Source of the DNA: Streptomyces atratus
Lineage (GTDB): Bacteria; Actinomycetota; Actinomycetes; Streptomycetales; Streptomycetaceae
Reading direction: 5' to 3'
Length of the DNA: 64,000 nt
Assembly: GCF_014648655.1 (NCBI RefSeq)
Contig: NZ_BMRN01000016.1
Coordinates: forward strand, 62,001-126,000
The notes under the pieces were generated by a model. The model was not told where the DNA came from. It ran no database searches and saw only the letters and a program-made list of their open reading frames with translations. A program made the translations under genes and the position numbers. The first letter of the stretch is position 1, and each line of letters opens with the position of its first letter. Of the stretch, positions 33,358 to 42,120 are shown in pieces.

Positions 33358-34857
33358 TCACGAGTCCGTGCCGGGCATCTTCGGCATGGTCGGCGGGCAG
33401 AGGTTATTGGGCGAACTCGGAATACACGTCGTCCCCTGGTTCATGCTGATCAGGTTCCCGGGGCCCGAGATGGATGCCGTGAACAAGGCATCGAGGTCTT
33501 CGCCCCCCGTTCCGCAGCCGGCAAACGGCGGGATATCGACCTCCCCTTCCAGCAGGCCTCCGGAGTAGACATTGACATACTTCGCCCCACCATTGAGAAC
33601 TACCTTGTACGGCGCGACGGTCCTGCAGTTGCCGCCCACGTCCAAGGGGGTTCCATTGACCTTCACGTCGTAGAGGCGCAGGGACTGCTTGAAATAGGCC
33701 GTGGAGAAGGCAATTCGCTGGGCGCCGGAACCAATATTTCCGGTGGAGATGGTCATCGGACCGTTCTCGAATGCCACCTTCGCGCTCACCGGCTGGAATC
33801 CGAACGTCAAAAAGGTCGATTCGGCATCCGGAAGCTTCAGATTTCCGAGCGAGTCGAGACGGGTGTAGGCACCGCCCTTGGCGCTGGCAGCACGATTCGA
33901 CGTGTGTTTGATCGCCATGACGCTGATCAATGCCGGGGGGCGGGCGGGGTCGTTGATGATCATGGCCCCGTTCAGCTTGCGCACATTGGCGATCCCGACC
34001 GCATAGGCGCAACCGAAGGTTCCGCCCGTGGGCACGTCGGTCTCCCTGGTGGGATCGCCCGGAGGTGCCTGCGGCGCCTCGCTCCAGTCCATCTCCCCCG
34101 TAGCAGGCCCCACCGGGCACGGATCGGCGCCTTCGGCCGGAGTGTCCTCCTGCTCGACCACGATGCCTTCACCGGATTTCTCGCCCGAGCCGCCGTGCTC
34201 CGCCGTGCCGGGTGTCCCGGACGGTTCGGCATCCGGGCCGCCCGGCACCAGAACGGTCGCAAGGCGTCCGTCCTGCCCCTCCTCCGGCTCACACGTCAGT
34301 GTTGCCGAAGCCGCATCGCTCTCCTGGCCCGGTGCCGCCGCGGAGCGCAGTCCGACCGTCAACTCCCCTGCGGTGAACCGAACGTCACCCGGGGTACCCA
34401 CCGTCACCGACGGGACTTCGCCCGAGTGGAGCAGCCTCACCGCACCGTCGGCCGGAAGCGGGGTGCCCGGAGCGCCGAGATCCGCCCACTGCGCCTGGAC
34501 CGACTGATCGTTCTGCGCCACCTCCACCGTGAGCGTCGCCGTGCTGACCACCGCATCGGCACCGGTCGGGAGCAGCCCGTCGAGATCGGTCCGCGACAGC
34601 ACCACGGCGACCGTCGCGGGCCCCGGCTGCACGGGCCGGCCGACCTCGCCCGTGGCCGGCACTTCCACCGAGACCTCGACCGTGGCCGCCACGTCCCTGC
34701 CCTTCGGTCCGCAGTCGTACGCGAGGGTGACCGGCTTCGTGCCTTCGTCCGCGGCGGATCCGGGTCCGGACAGCAGCCCGGCAAGGAGCGTGACGCTCCC
34801 GATCGAGGCAAGCCGCACCGACCGCCTGCCGCCCCTCACGGGTGACTTCATGTTCAT
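33358..34857 (-). CDS. Secreted DUF6801-type protein
   Basis: A 499-residue exported protein. A signal peptide (SVRLASIGSVTLLAGLLSGP) leads to a first domain (about 25-175) that looks like the DUF6801 family (VTLAYDCGPKG, VEVSVEVPATGEVG, LTCEPEEG). A Pro/Glu/Gly-rich linker follows, then a second beta-rich domain (about 265-495) with cysteines in TFGCAYAVG, GNCRTV, FAGCGTG and TTCIPSSPNNLC. Two ATG codons (34857, 34851) are close together. It points away from the gene at 34996 by 138 bases on the same strand. Function unknown; a surface role is likely. Confidence 0.72.
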   Translation of the reverse strand: MNMKSPVRGGRRSVRLASIGSVTLLAGLLSGPGSAADEGTKPVTLAYDCGPKGRDVAATVEVSVEVPATGEVGRPVQPGPATVAVVLSRTDLDGLLPTGADAVVSTATLTVEVAQNDQSVQAQWADLGAPGTPLPADGAVRLLHSGEVPSVTVGTPGDVRFTAGELTVGLRSAAAPGQESDAASATLTCEPEEGQDGRLATVLVPGGPDAEPSGTPGTAEHGGSGEKSGEGIVVEQEDTPAEGADPCPVGPATGEMDWSEAPQAPPGDPTRETDVPTGGTFGCAYAVGIANVRKLNGAMIINDPARPPALISVMAIKHTSNRAASAKGGAYTRLDSLGNLKLPDAESTFLTFGFQPVSAKVAFENGPMTISTGNIGSGAQRIAFSTAYFKQSLRLYDVKVNGTPLDVGGNCRTVAPYKVVLNGGAKYVNVYSGGLLEGEVDIPPFAGCGTGGEDLDALFTASISGPGNLISMNQGTTCIPSSPNNLCPPTMPKMPGTDS

Positions 34858-34938
34858 GTCGGCCCTGTCCTCCACCTCGTGCGTACTGCGACTGATCTGC
34901 TGCGGCACCGATCCCGACGGCGCCGGGAACGAGAAGGC

Positions 34939-34985
34939 CGGGCCGACGGCGGCAGCATCTGCTCGCGTCGGCCCGTACCCGTGCG
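34939..34985 (-). terminator. Hairpin terminator after the gene at 34996
   Basis: A perfect 10-bp stem (CGGGCCGACG at 34939-34948 with 34976-34985) just beyond the stop of the leftward gene. Confidence 0.6.
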
Positions 34986-34995
34986 CTGTCCGGTA

Positions 34996-35613
34996 CTACG
35001 GGGTGGTGATCACCGGCGCCGTGCCTGTCGATGTCACGGCCACGTGATACGAGGCGTTGAAGCTGGCCACATCACCGTTGTTGATGAGACCGAGGCAGCT
35101 GGCGTTGGACGCGACCAGATCGGCGCCCGAGCCGTCGATGACGAGGTCACCGGTGTTGTTCTGGTAGTGCCCATAGACCTTGCCCGTGAAGTCGGCGCTG
35201 CAGCCGATTCCGGAGATGTGGGCCGAGATGGAACTCACGGTGCCGTCAACCCAGTTCGAGTTGGACGCGTTCGGCTGAACGACGTTGATCAGCCATGGCT
35301 TCGTCTTCATCGTGACATCGAAGGGGATTCCACCGACTGTGCAGTTGGTGAAGATGATGTCGTTGATGCTGCCGATGCTGTTGCCGGTGGAGCTCGACGC
35401 CTGGAGGACTCCGGCCGTCACATCGGAGGACTCACACTCCAATGACGCAAGCGGCACTTCCAGCGTCGGGAAGTCTGCGTGCGCGGTGTAGGCCCCCGAC
35501 GGCGTGACCGTCCACGTCGTCGCGGTACCGGCCGAGGCCGTCGACACCGTCATTCCGATGGCCGCACCGAGGGCGGCGGTTACAACTGCGGCTCTGCGTG
35601 CAAGGGTGTTCAC
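34996..35613 (-). CDS. Small secreted protein of unknown function
   Basis: A 205-residue exported protein with signal peptide AAVVTAALGAAIGMTVSTAS (cut near ASAG). The mature part is beta-rich, with cysteines in LECESS, TNCTVGG, GIGCSAD and NASCLG, likely two disulfides. It shares the texture of the secreted protein at 31952 (Val/Thr/Asn-rich, few charged residues) and may belong to the same structural group. The GTG at 35613 follows AAGGGA. A terminator hairpin follows, so it is probably a single-gene transcript. Confidence 0.72.
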   Translation of the reverse strand: MNTLARRAAVVTAALGAAIGMTVSTASAGTATTWTVTPSGAYTAHADFPTLEVPLASLECESSDVTAGVLQASSSTGNSIGSINDIIFTNCTVGGIPFDVTMKTKPWLINVVQPNASNSNWVDGTVSSISAHISGIGCSADFTGKVYGHYQNNTGDLVIDGSGADLVASNASCLGLINNGDVASFNASYHVAVTSTGTAPVITTP

Positions 35614-36385
35614 GGATCCGTATCCCTTCAGGATGTGCGACCCGGCACCGGAGCTCGCCTCCGGCCGGATTCGGCGGAGCTCCCAGGGCGGAGTCACAGG
35701 ACAGAGAGTGGCAGTCCGACCCGACCGACTGCGCGACCACTTGCGTTCGGCGAAGACGCTACGGGCGAGTAATGTTGCTCCGCAACACTCGGGACGAAGA
35801 ATCTCCGAAAGCGCACTCGCCGGGCAATAACTTGTTCCGGGGCGAGTACGGGCTCATGGATTCTTATCCAGAAGTGAGTGGTTCCGGCCCCGCGGTGGCG
35901 CGGCTCGCGTCGGCCGCATCGACCGGTCGAGGACCGATCGTCCCAGCAACTCCCCACGTCACAACCCCCGCTGCAAGACGGCGCCAGTCCCGACCGGCAC
36001 GCTGTGCGGCCACCGGGCGGTGGCCCTTGACTTCGCCGAACCTGCGCAGTCGAATTACCACCGGAATACCGATCGCGACTTGCTTCCTATTACAGGTGAC
36101 GACCGTACAAGGATTCCCCGGCGCTCCGGGAATTTTCTGTCACCTTGCGCCGAACCTGATTGCGGACCCGCTCCGGCCGCCGGAACTCCGGCCGTCCCGT
36201 GGCACGTGCGGCCCGGACCCGGCACGGTAATACGTGCCCCTTGCATCTCGTGCTGTCACGACTGTGTCCACGCGCCCCTGCTTGGACTATCTTCAGCAGC
36301 CCACGTTGGTACGCACCTGACGGCTTGGGAGCGCTCCTCCCACTACCCACCCCCCATCGGGCGCCGGAGAGCAAGGGATGCAGGC
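35614..36385. other. Long divergent intergenic region before the PucR-type regulator
   Basis: These 772 bases separate the secreted-protein gene and the regulator gene and carry no gene I can support. They contain the palindrome at 35773-35787 and a relatively AT-rich stretch near 36055-36130. Confidence 0.45.
35773..35787. promoter_or_regulatory. Palindrome TGTTGC-TCC-GCAACA
   Basis: A perfect 6-bp inverted repeat with a 3-base centre in the divergent region 160 bases before the secreted-protein gene start. It is a candidate operator; the regulator at 36386 is the nearest candidate to bind it. Confidence 0.4.
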
Positions 36386-37600
36386 ATGCCGGGAGTTGTA
36401 CAGCCCTCGGACCTCGGAGAACCACTGGGACCGCTGCCGCAGGAGTTCGCCGCGATCGTGCGGCCCGAACTCCCCAGCCTGATCAAGGAGATCGGGCTGG
36501 AGGTGACGCGCGCCTACCCCGAGTATGCGCGACTGCTCGACGGTCCCTACGGCCAGGGCATCCGGGTCGGCGTGGAGCAGAGCATCTCCGTCTTCGTGGA
36601 CCAGGTAGCCGAGCCGGCCGCTCCCTCCCCCCTGCGCGACGAGATGTGCCGCAGGTTCGGCAGGTTCGAGGCGTACGAGGGGCGCAGCCTGGACCAGTTG
36701 CAGGGCGCGTACCGACTGGGCGCCCGAATCGCGCTGCGCCGGGCCAAGAAGGTGGGGCGGCGCTACAACCTCTCCCCCACGATGATGCTCACCTTCGCCG
36801 ACGCCCTCTTCTCGTACGTCGATGAGCTCGAAGCACTGTCCCGCGAGGGCTACTTGGAGGTCCGCGCGGCCTCCGGCGACCACACGGACACCCTTCGGCG
36901 GCGTCTGTTGCATCTGGTACTCGCGGGCCGGCCCGTGCCCCGTACCGCCATCGCCGAACTCTGTGAGCAGACCGGCTGGGTACTGCCCGAGGAGGTGACT
37001 CTCGTTGCGGTGCGCCACTCGGCGGACCTCGGGCGGCTCGGCGCCGACCGCGACGTCCTCGTCGACTTCACCGACCCACAGCCTCACTTACTGATCCCGG
37101 GACCGTTCGACGAGATGCGAAGACGCATGCTCGATCACGCGCTCCCGGGTGCCCGCGCCGCAATCGGCCTGACCGTTCCCACCGCCCTCGCCCCGGACTC
37201 GATCCGCTGGGCCCGTCGTGTGCTCGAACTCGTCGACGCAGGCGTCATCGACGACGCACCCGTCATCCTCTGCGAGGACCACCTCATCACCCTGTGGCTC
37301 CTCTCCGACCCGGTCCTGCTGGACCAGCTCGCACGGCGTGAACTCGCCCCGATGGCCGGCATCAGCGCCAATCGGCGCGAGCGGCTGACCGAGACATTGC
37401 GGATCTGGCTCGACACCCGTGGCACCGCCGCCCAGATGGGCGAGCTGCTCGACGTTCACCCGCAGACCGTCCGCTACCGGATGCGCAATCTGGAGTCCAT
37501 CTTCGGCGAGCAACTCGTCGACCCCGAGTCCCGGTTCTCGACCGAGGCCGTGCTCCGCGCAATGCGGCTGCGTACCCGCAACGACGACACACCACTCTGA
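36386..37600 (+). CDS. PucR-family transcriptional regulator with TTA codon
   Basis: A 404-residue regulator. The C-terminus has the PucR-type helix-turn-helix (TRGTAAQMGELLDVHPQTVR, then YRMRNLESIFG), preceded by a GGDEF-like middle domain (about 170-290) and an N-terminal RsbT-co-antagonist/sensor-like helical region. A TTA leucine codon at 37088-37090 makes its translation depend on the bldA tRNA in Streptomyces, which links it to development or late growth. It lies among the secreted proteins beside the mce operon and an acyl-CoA dehydrogenase remnant, so control of a lipid-related regulon is plausible but unproven. ATG at 36386 follows GCAAGGGA. Confidence 0.82.
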   Translation: MPGVVQPSDLGEPLGPLPQEFAAIVRPELPSLIKEIGLEVTRAYPEYARLLDGPYGQGIRVGVEQSISVFVDQVAEPAAPSPLRDEMCRRFGRFEAYEGRSLDQLQGAYRLGARIALRRAKKVGRRYNLSPTMMLTFADALFSYVDELEALSREGYLEVRAASGDHTDTLRRRLLHLVLAGRPVPRTAIAELCEQTGWVLPEEVTLVAVRHSADLGRLGADRDVLVDFTDPQPHLLIPGPFDEMRRRMLDHALPGARAAIGLTVPTALAPDSIRWARRVLELVDAGVIDDAPVILCEDHLITLWLLSDPVLLDQLARRELAPMAGISANRRERLTETLRIWLDTRGTAAQMGELLDVHPQTVRYRMRNLESIFGEQLVDPESRFSTEAVLRAMRLRTRNDDTPL

Positions 37601-37649
37601 CCGGCGCAGCGCGGATCCCGACCCGAGCACGTTCCTCACGCGGAGTCAA

Positions 37650-37665
37650 CTTACTGACGCGTAAG
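37650..37665. promoter_or_regulatory. Inverted repeat CTTAC-N6-GTAAG
   Basis: A short perfect inverted repeat in the 219-base gap after the PucR gene, upstream of the small gene at 37820. Possible operator half-sites of a TetR-type regulator; weak evidence. Confidence 0.25.
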
Positions 37666-37819
37666 GGGAAATAGCCGGTCACTCCCAAACGGTTGCCACA
37701 CGGAGACGTTCTCAACGAGAAACCCGGAAGTGCGTCCCGTACATATGGAGAAGTCGGCCGCCCACCCGACGGCCTCACCGAGAACCGCCTCCTGGCCAAC
37801 CATCCGAGAGGGACCCCCC

Positions 37820-38083
37820 ATGACCGCCTCGCACCTCCTCGTCCCCGTGCCGATCCCGGACCGGGTCGCCGCGCTGATCGGGTCCTGCATCCCGCCGCAC
37901 ATCGTGGAGGCGGAGTTCGATGCCGAATGCGCAGCGCGCGAGGTGCGCAGGTTCCGCGGCCCACGGCTCTGCGCCGAGGACCAGGCCGACCGCGAGCAGG
38001 CACTCGCCGAGCTGGCCCGCGCCAACAAGATCCTCGCCGCCCACCACCCCCGGCTGCCGGTGCGCCCCGGCAGCTCCTGGTGA
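37820..38083 (+). CDS. Small hypothetical protein
   Basis: An 87-residue protein with ATG at 37820 after GAGAGGGA. The text VPIPDRVAALIGSCIPPHIV and EDQADREQALAELARANKIL suggests a mixed alpha protein with a C-terminal helix. I do not recognise it. It runs directly into the acyl-CoA dehydrogenase remnant (different frame), so it may itself be affected by the rearrangement. Confidence 0.45.
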   Translation: MTASHLLVPVPIPDRVAALIGSCIPPHIVEAEFDAECAAREVRRFRGPRLCAEDQADREQALAELARANKILAAHHPRLPVRPGSSW

Positions 38084-38096
38084 GCCGCCCGCACCT

Positions 38097-38516
38097 CCCC
38101 CACTCCGCGCCGAGATCCGCACCGAGATCGAGGCCGTACGGCTGCTGATCCGGCAGGCCGCGTGGATGGCCCGCAACGACCGGACCTTCGACGCGGGCCA
38201 GGGCTCCATGCCCAAGCTGTGCGCGGGCGAACTCTCCGTGTCCGCAACCGAGAAGGCCATCCAGATCCTGGGCGGCGCCGGGTACAGCAGGGAGCACCCC
38301 CTCGAGCGGATGTACCGCGACGCCGAGATCTGCACGATCTTCGAGGGGACGAGCGAGATCCAGCGGCTGGTGATCGCGCGGGCGATCTCCGGGCGCCACA
38401 TCCGCCGATCACTCCTGCGCGGATGCAGGGCGCGCCCCGGCATCTCCGGCCGCTCGCGCCCCTTGTTGCCGCATCCGGGTCACCGCCCGGATTGGGATCG
38501 CCAGCGGCCGGCGTGA
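38097..38516 (+). pseudogene. Acyl-CoA dehydrogenase, C-terminal remnant
   Basis: From about 38100 the frame reads IEAVRLLIRQAAWMARNDRT, ATEKAIQILGGAGYSREHPL, then ERMYRDAEICTIFEGTSEIQ. This is the final helical domain of an acyl-CoA dehydrogenase including the FAD- and tetramer-contact motifs QILGGAGY and IFEGTSEIQ. The first 250 or so residues with the substrate site and catalytic Glu region are missing. No start codon or ribosome site fits. Beyond about 38400 the frame loses family similarity. Probably the remains of a deleted gene in a lipid-related neighbourhood. Confidence 0.7.
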
Positions 38517-38652
38517 GAATGTCGGGCGGTGGCGGCGATTGCGATGCGGTCGACTCGTCCGGGGCGGACCTCAGCACCTCCGGGTCCGTGCCGGGCAAGG
38601 CCGCCGACGTCATTGATCCACCGTCCGCCGACACACCTCATGGGGGAACGCC

Positions 38653-39480
38653 ATGCCCGCCGACCCGCGCCCGTCCGTCCTCTTCGTCACCGACCTCGCC
38701 TACGAGGCCCGCGGTCGCCGCTACTGCGACGAGGACATCTTTCTGACGTCGCGGCTGCGCGAGGAATTCGATGTCGCGCTCTGCCACCCCCGGGACGCCG
38801 CCGCGCTGCTCGACGGTTTCGACGCGGCCGTCGTACGCAACAGCGGTCCGGTGCTGCACTACCAGGAGGCGTACGAAGCGTTCCGCGCGCGGGCGCGGGA
38901 GCTGGGCGTACACGTCTACAACCCGCTGCACGGCCGCGGGGACATGGCGGGCAAGCAGTATCTGGTCGATCTGAGCCGGGCCGGATATCCGGTGATCCCC
39001 ACGGTGGGCCGGGCGGCGGATCTGGGGCTGCTGCCCGCGGCCGCGGAGTATGTGGTCAAGCCGAAGCTGGGGGCGGACTCCGTCGGGCTGCGGTTCATAC
39101 GGGAGGCCGCTCTGCCGGAGAGCGCGGACGGCACGCTGCTCGTCCAGCCGCGGATCGACTTCCGTTACGAGGTGTCGTTCTACTTCATCGACCGCGACTT
39201 CCAGTACGCGCTGTACGCACCGCATCCGGAGCAGCGGTGGGTACTGGAGCCGTACGAGCCGAGCGCGGCGGATCTGGAGTTCGCCCGGAGTTTCGTGGAG
39301 TGGAACAGTCTCGACCATGGCATCCAGCGGGTCGACGCCTGCCGGACCGCGGCGGGCGAGCTGCTGCTCGTCGAGCTGGAGGACCTCAATCCGTATCTCT
39401 CGCTGGACCGGGTGGCGGAGCCGGTGCGGGAGGCGTTCGTGACCCGTATGAAGGCTTCCGTGCGGGATCTGCTGACCTGA
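38653..39480 (+). CDS. ATP-grasp-like protein (RimK/glutathione synthetase fold)
   Basis: A 275-residue soluble protein with the order of an ATP-grasp enzyme: an N-terminal Rossmann-like part (SVLFVTDLAYEARGRRYCDE), a middle part with VVKPKLGADSVGLRFI matching the ATP-grasp lysine and glycine loop, and a C-terminal part with LLLVELEDLNPYLSLD, where Glu and Asn would bind magnesium. Such enzymes join a carboxylate to an amine or thiol using ATP. It is shorter than glutathione synthetases, and the substrate is unknown. GGGGGAA precedes the ATG. A terminator hairpin follows. Confidence 0.65.
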   Translation: MPADPRPSVLFVTDLAYEARGRRYCDEDIFLTSRLREEFDVALCHPRDAAALLDGFDAAVVRNSGPVLHYQEAYEAFRARARELGVHVYNPLHGRGDMAGKQYLVDLSRAGYPVIPTVGRAADLGLLPAAAEYVVKPKLGADSVGLRFIREAALPESADGTLLVQPRIDFRYEVSFYFIDRDFQYALYAPHPEQRWVLEPYEPSAADLEFARSFVEWNSLDHGIQRVDACRTAAGELLLVELEDLNPYLSLDRVAEPVREAFVTRMKASVRDLLT

Positions 39481-39492
39481 CACCACGTCCGG

Positions 39493-39516
39493 CCGTCCCC
39501 CACATGCGGGGGACGG
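39493..39516 (+). terminator. Terminator between the ATP-grasp-like and exporter genes
   Basis: CCGTCCCCC (39493-39501) pairs perfectly with GGGGGACGG (39508-39516) around a 6-base loop. Confidence 0.65.
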
Positions 39517-39538
39517 GGGCCGGTGTGAGGGTGCAAGC

Positions 39539-41614
39539 GTGACCACTGCCAGCGAGACCGCCCCCGCCGCGCAGAGTGCCGCCGCGCCACCCGTACTCGA
39601 TCCGCGCCGCAGGAACATCGTCTTCGTAACGATCGTGCTGGGGCTCCTGCTGGCCGCCCTGGACCAGACGATCGTCGGCACCGCACTGCCGACGATCGTC
39701 TCGGATCTCGGCGGCGCCGCGCACATGTCCTGGGTGGTCACCGCGTATCTGCTCGCCGAGACGGTGGCGACGGTCCTGGTCGGCAAGTTCGGCGACCTGT
39801 TCGGCCGGAAGATCATCTTCCAGCTGTCGGCGATCATCTTCATCACCGGTTCGTTCCTGTGCGGCCTCGCGACCGACATGACGCTGCTGATCATCTGGCG
39901 CGGCCTGCAGGGCATCGGCGCGGGCGGGCTGATGGTCACCTCGATGGCGCTGATCGCCGATGTGATCCCCTTGCGCGAGCGCGGCAAGTACCAGGGTGCG
40001 CTGGGGGCGGTCTTCGGAGTGTCGACGGTGATCGGGCCGCTGCTGGGCGGGCTCTTCACCGACCATCTGAGCTGGCGCTGGGCGTTCTACGTCAATGTGC
40101 CGATCGCGATCGTGGTGGTCATCGCCGCCGCCCGGACGATCCCGTCGGTGAAGGCCGCCGGGCGGCCCGTGATCGACTATTCGGGCATCGCGATGGTCAC
40201 GGTCGGCGCGAGCGCACTGATCCTGGCGACCAGCTGGGGCGGCAATGAGTACGCATGGGGATCGCCCGTCGTCATCGGTCTCTTCGCGGGCGGCGCCGTG
40301 GCACTGGCGCTCTTCTGCCTCGTGGAATTCCGGGCCCGGGAACCCATGCTGCCGATGCGGCTGTTCCAAAATCCGGTGTTCACCGTCTGCTCGATCCTGA
40401 GCTTCATCGTGGGCTTCGCGATGCTCGGCGCAATGATCTTCCTGCCGACGTATCTGCAGTACGTCGACGGCGATTCGGCGACCCTGTCGGGTGTGCGGAC
40501 ACTGCCCATGGTCATCGGGCTGCTCGTCGCCTCGATCTTCAGCGGCAATGTGGTCTCCAGGACGGGCCAGTACCGGATCTTCCCCATCGTGGGCTCGCTG
40601 ATCATGACGGTCGGGCTGTTTCTGCTCTCCCGGATGGGCCCGGACAGCGGAGTGTGGCTGGAATCGCTCTACATGCTGGTGCTCGGGGTCGGCATCGGCC
40701 TGTGCATGCAGGTGCTCACGATCGCGGTGCAGAACACGGTCGACTACCCGGACCTGGGTACGGCGACATCGGGCGTGACGTTCTTCCGTACGCTCGGCAG
40801 CTCCTTCGGTACGGCGGTCTTCGGCACGATCTACGCCAATGCGCTGAAGCCGAATCTGACCGACGGCATCGCGGCGGCGGCCCGGGCGGGCGGCGACCCC
40901 GCGGTGCTGGCGAAGGCCGCGCAGAGCCCGCAGGGGCTGCACGGTCTGCCCGCCGCACAGTCCGCACCACTGGCCCAGGCATACGCCGACACACTGCACA
41001 CCGTGTTCCTGTGGACGGTGCCGGTCGCGGTCCTGGGGTTCGTCGTGGCGCTCTTCCTGAAGCAGGTGAAGCTGCGCGACACGGCGCGGGTCGGCTCGAC
41101 GGACATGGGCGAGGGGTTCGCCCAGCCCGGCGCCGGCGACTCGGCCAAGCTCCTGGAATTCTCCGTGGCCAAGATCCTGCACGGAGCGGGTGGGGACACC
41201 GCACGGCGGATCGTCGCGGAGTCGGACACCCGGCTGGACATGGCAGGGGCCTGGGCGGTGATGCAGGTCGAGCTGTTCACCCGGATGGTCGGCCATGCGG
41301 GCCTGAACCTGATCGCGGCCCGGCACCGGGTTCCGCCGGAGGTGCTGGTGCCGGTCTTCGACCGGATGATCGAGGAGGGCTTTCTCACCGGCGACGGTCA
41401 TCTGTTCATGCATACGGCCGCCGGGAGCCGGGAGGCCGCGGCGATCAACGACGCGTGGGCGCGGTGGCTCAATGAGCGCCTGGACGAGAGCGGGGCACGC
41501 CCGGACGACCGGCAACTGCGGGCGGCGGTGGATGTGATCGCCAAGCGGTTGCTGGCGGAGGACCTGACGCAGGAGCTCTCGCCGAAGAAGCCACGGGTGA
41601 CGGCCGCCATCTGA
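39539..41614 (+). CDS. DHA2-family (EmrB/QacA) drug exporter with C-terminal extra domain
   Basis: A 691-residue proton-driven exporter with 14 predicted membrane helices. Family signs include LDQTIVGTALPTIVSDLGG (motif D1), GKFGDLFGRK (motif A), RGLQGIGAGGLM (motif B) and GPLLGGLFTDHLSWRW (motif C). The membrane part ends near residue 510. The remaining 170 residues form a soluble domain that begins about DSAKLLEFSVAKI and contains a winged-helix-like stretch (RHRVPPEVLVPVFDRMIEEG, then FLTGDGHLF), similar to MarR-type helices. Such tails occur in some actinomycete members and may sense substrate. GTG start at 39539. Confidence 0.88.
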   Translation: MTTASETAPAAQSAAAPPVLDPRRRNIVFVTIVLGLLLAALDQTIVGTALPTIVSDLGGAAHMSWVVTAYLLAETVATVLVGKFGDLFGRKIIFQLSAIIFITGSFLCGLATDMTLLIIWRGLQGIGAGGLMVTSMALIADVIPLRERGKYQGALGAVFGVSTVIGPLLGGLFTDHLSWRWAFYVNVPIAIVVVIAAARTIPSVKAAGRPVIDYSGIAMVTVGASALILATSWGGNEYAWGSPVVIGLFAGGAVALALFCLVEFRAREPMLPMRLFQNPVFTVCSILSFIVGFAMLGAMIFLPTYLQYVDGDSATLSGVRTLPMVIGLLVASIFSGNVVSRTGQYRIFPIVGSLIMTVGLFLLSRMGPDSGVWLESLYMLVLGVGIGLCMQVLTIAVQNTVDYPDLGTATSGVTFFRTLGSSFGTAVFGTIYANALKPNLTDGIAAAARAGGDPAVLAKAAQSPQGLHGLPAAQSAPLAQAYADTLHTVFLWTVPVAVLGFVVALFLKQVKLRDTARVGSTDMGEGFAQPGAGDSAKLLEFSVAKILHGAGGDTARRIVAESDTRLDMAGAWAVMQVELFTRMVGHAGLNLIAARHRVPPEVLVPVFDRMIEEGFLTGDGHLFMHTAAGSREAAAINDAWARWLNERLDESGARPDDRQLRAAVDVIAKRLLAEDLTQELSPKKPRVTAAI

Positions 41615-41640
41615 ACCGGCGCGGTCGCCGCTCGGCCGGG

Positions 41641-42090
41641 TCAGTCGACGAAGACCGCCGTCGAGTACACCCAGGCGCCCTCGGACCGGACGAAGCGGCT
41701 CTTCTCGTGGAGCGAGTCCGGCCGCCCGTTGTCGGTGTAGTGCGCGCGGAAGGTGACCGTTCCTGTGCTGTGGAACGCGCTGCCGTCCGTCGTCTCCAGG
41801 ATCTCCAGGCGCACCCAGCGCATCCCGGGATCGAAGTCGACGGCGGGCGGCCGGGTGTCGGGGTGCCATGTGCGGAGCAGATACGCCTCGTCCCGGACGA
41901 CGAATGCGGCGTACCGGGAGCGCATCAGCGCCTCGCAGGTCGGCGCTGCGACGGTCCCGGCGTGCAGGCGTCCGCAGCAGTCCGCGTAGGTGGCGGGCAG
42001 GCCGCACGGGCACGGCGACTGTGCGGTGATCGCGGGCGTCCGCGCTCCGGCGGTGGCGGACCGCTTCGGTCGTGTGGTGCGTCGTGACAT
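41641..42090 (-). CDS. ychJ: YchJ-family (UPF0225) protein
   Basis: A 149-residue protein with the SEC-C-like metal motif CPCG...YADCCGRLH near the N-terminus and the NTF2-like core LMRSRYAAFVVRDEAYLLRT, TWHPDTRP, typical of YchJ/UPF0225. These are thought to bind zinc; the role is not established. It is convergent with the exporter gene, with 26 bases between them. Confidence 0.88.
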   Translation of the reverse strand: MSRRTTRPKRSATAGARTPAITAQSPCPCGLPATYADCCGRLHAGTVAAPTCEALMRSRYAAFVVRDEAYLLRTWHPDTRPPAVDFDPGMRWVRLEILETTDGSAFHSTGTVTFRAHYTDNGRPDSLHEKSRFVRSEGAWVYSTAVFVD

Positions 42091-42120
42091 GCGTCCATTG
42101 TCACCTGCGGGCCGGCCGGT

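Noticed and set aside
39386..42013. Minus-strand open frame of 875 codons opposite the exporter gene
   Set aside because: Shadow of the DHA2 exporter; rich in Arg/His/Asp with no domain.
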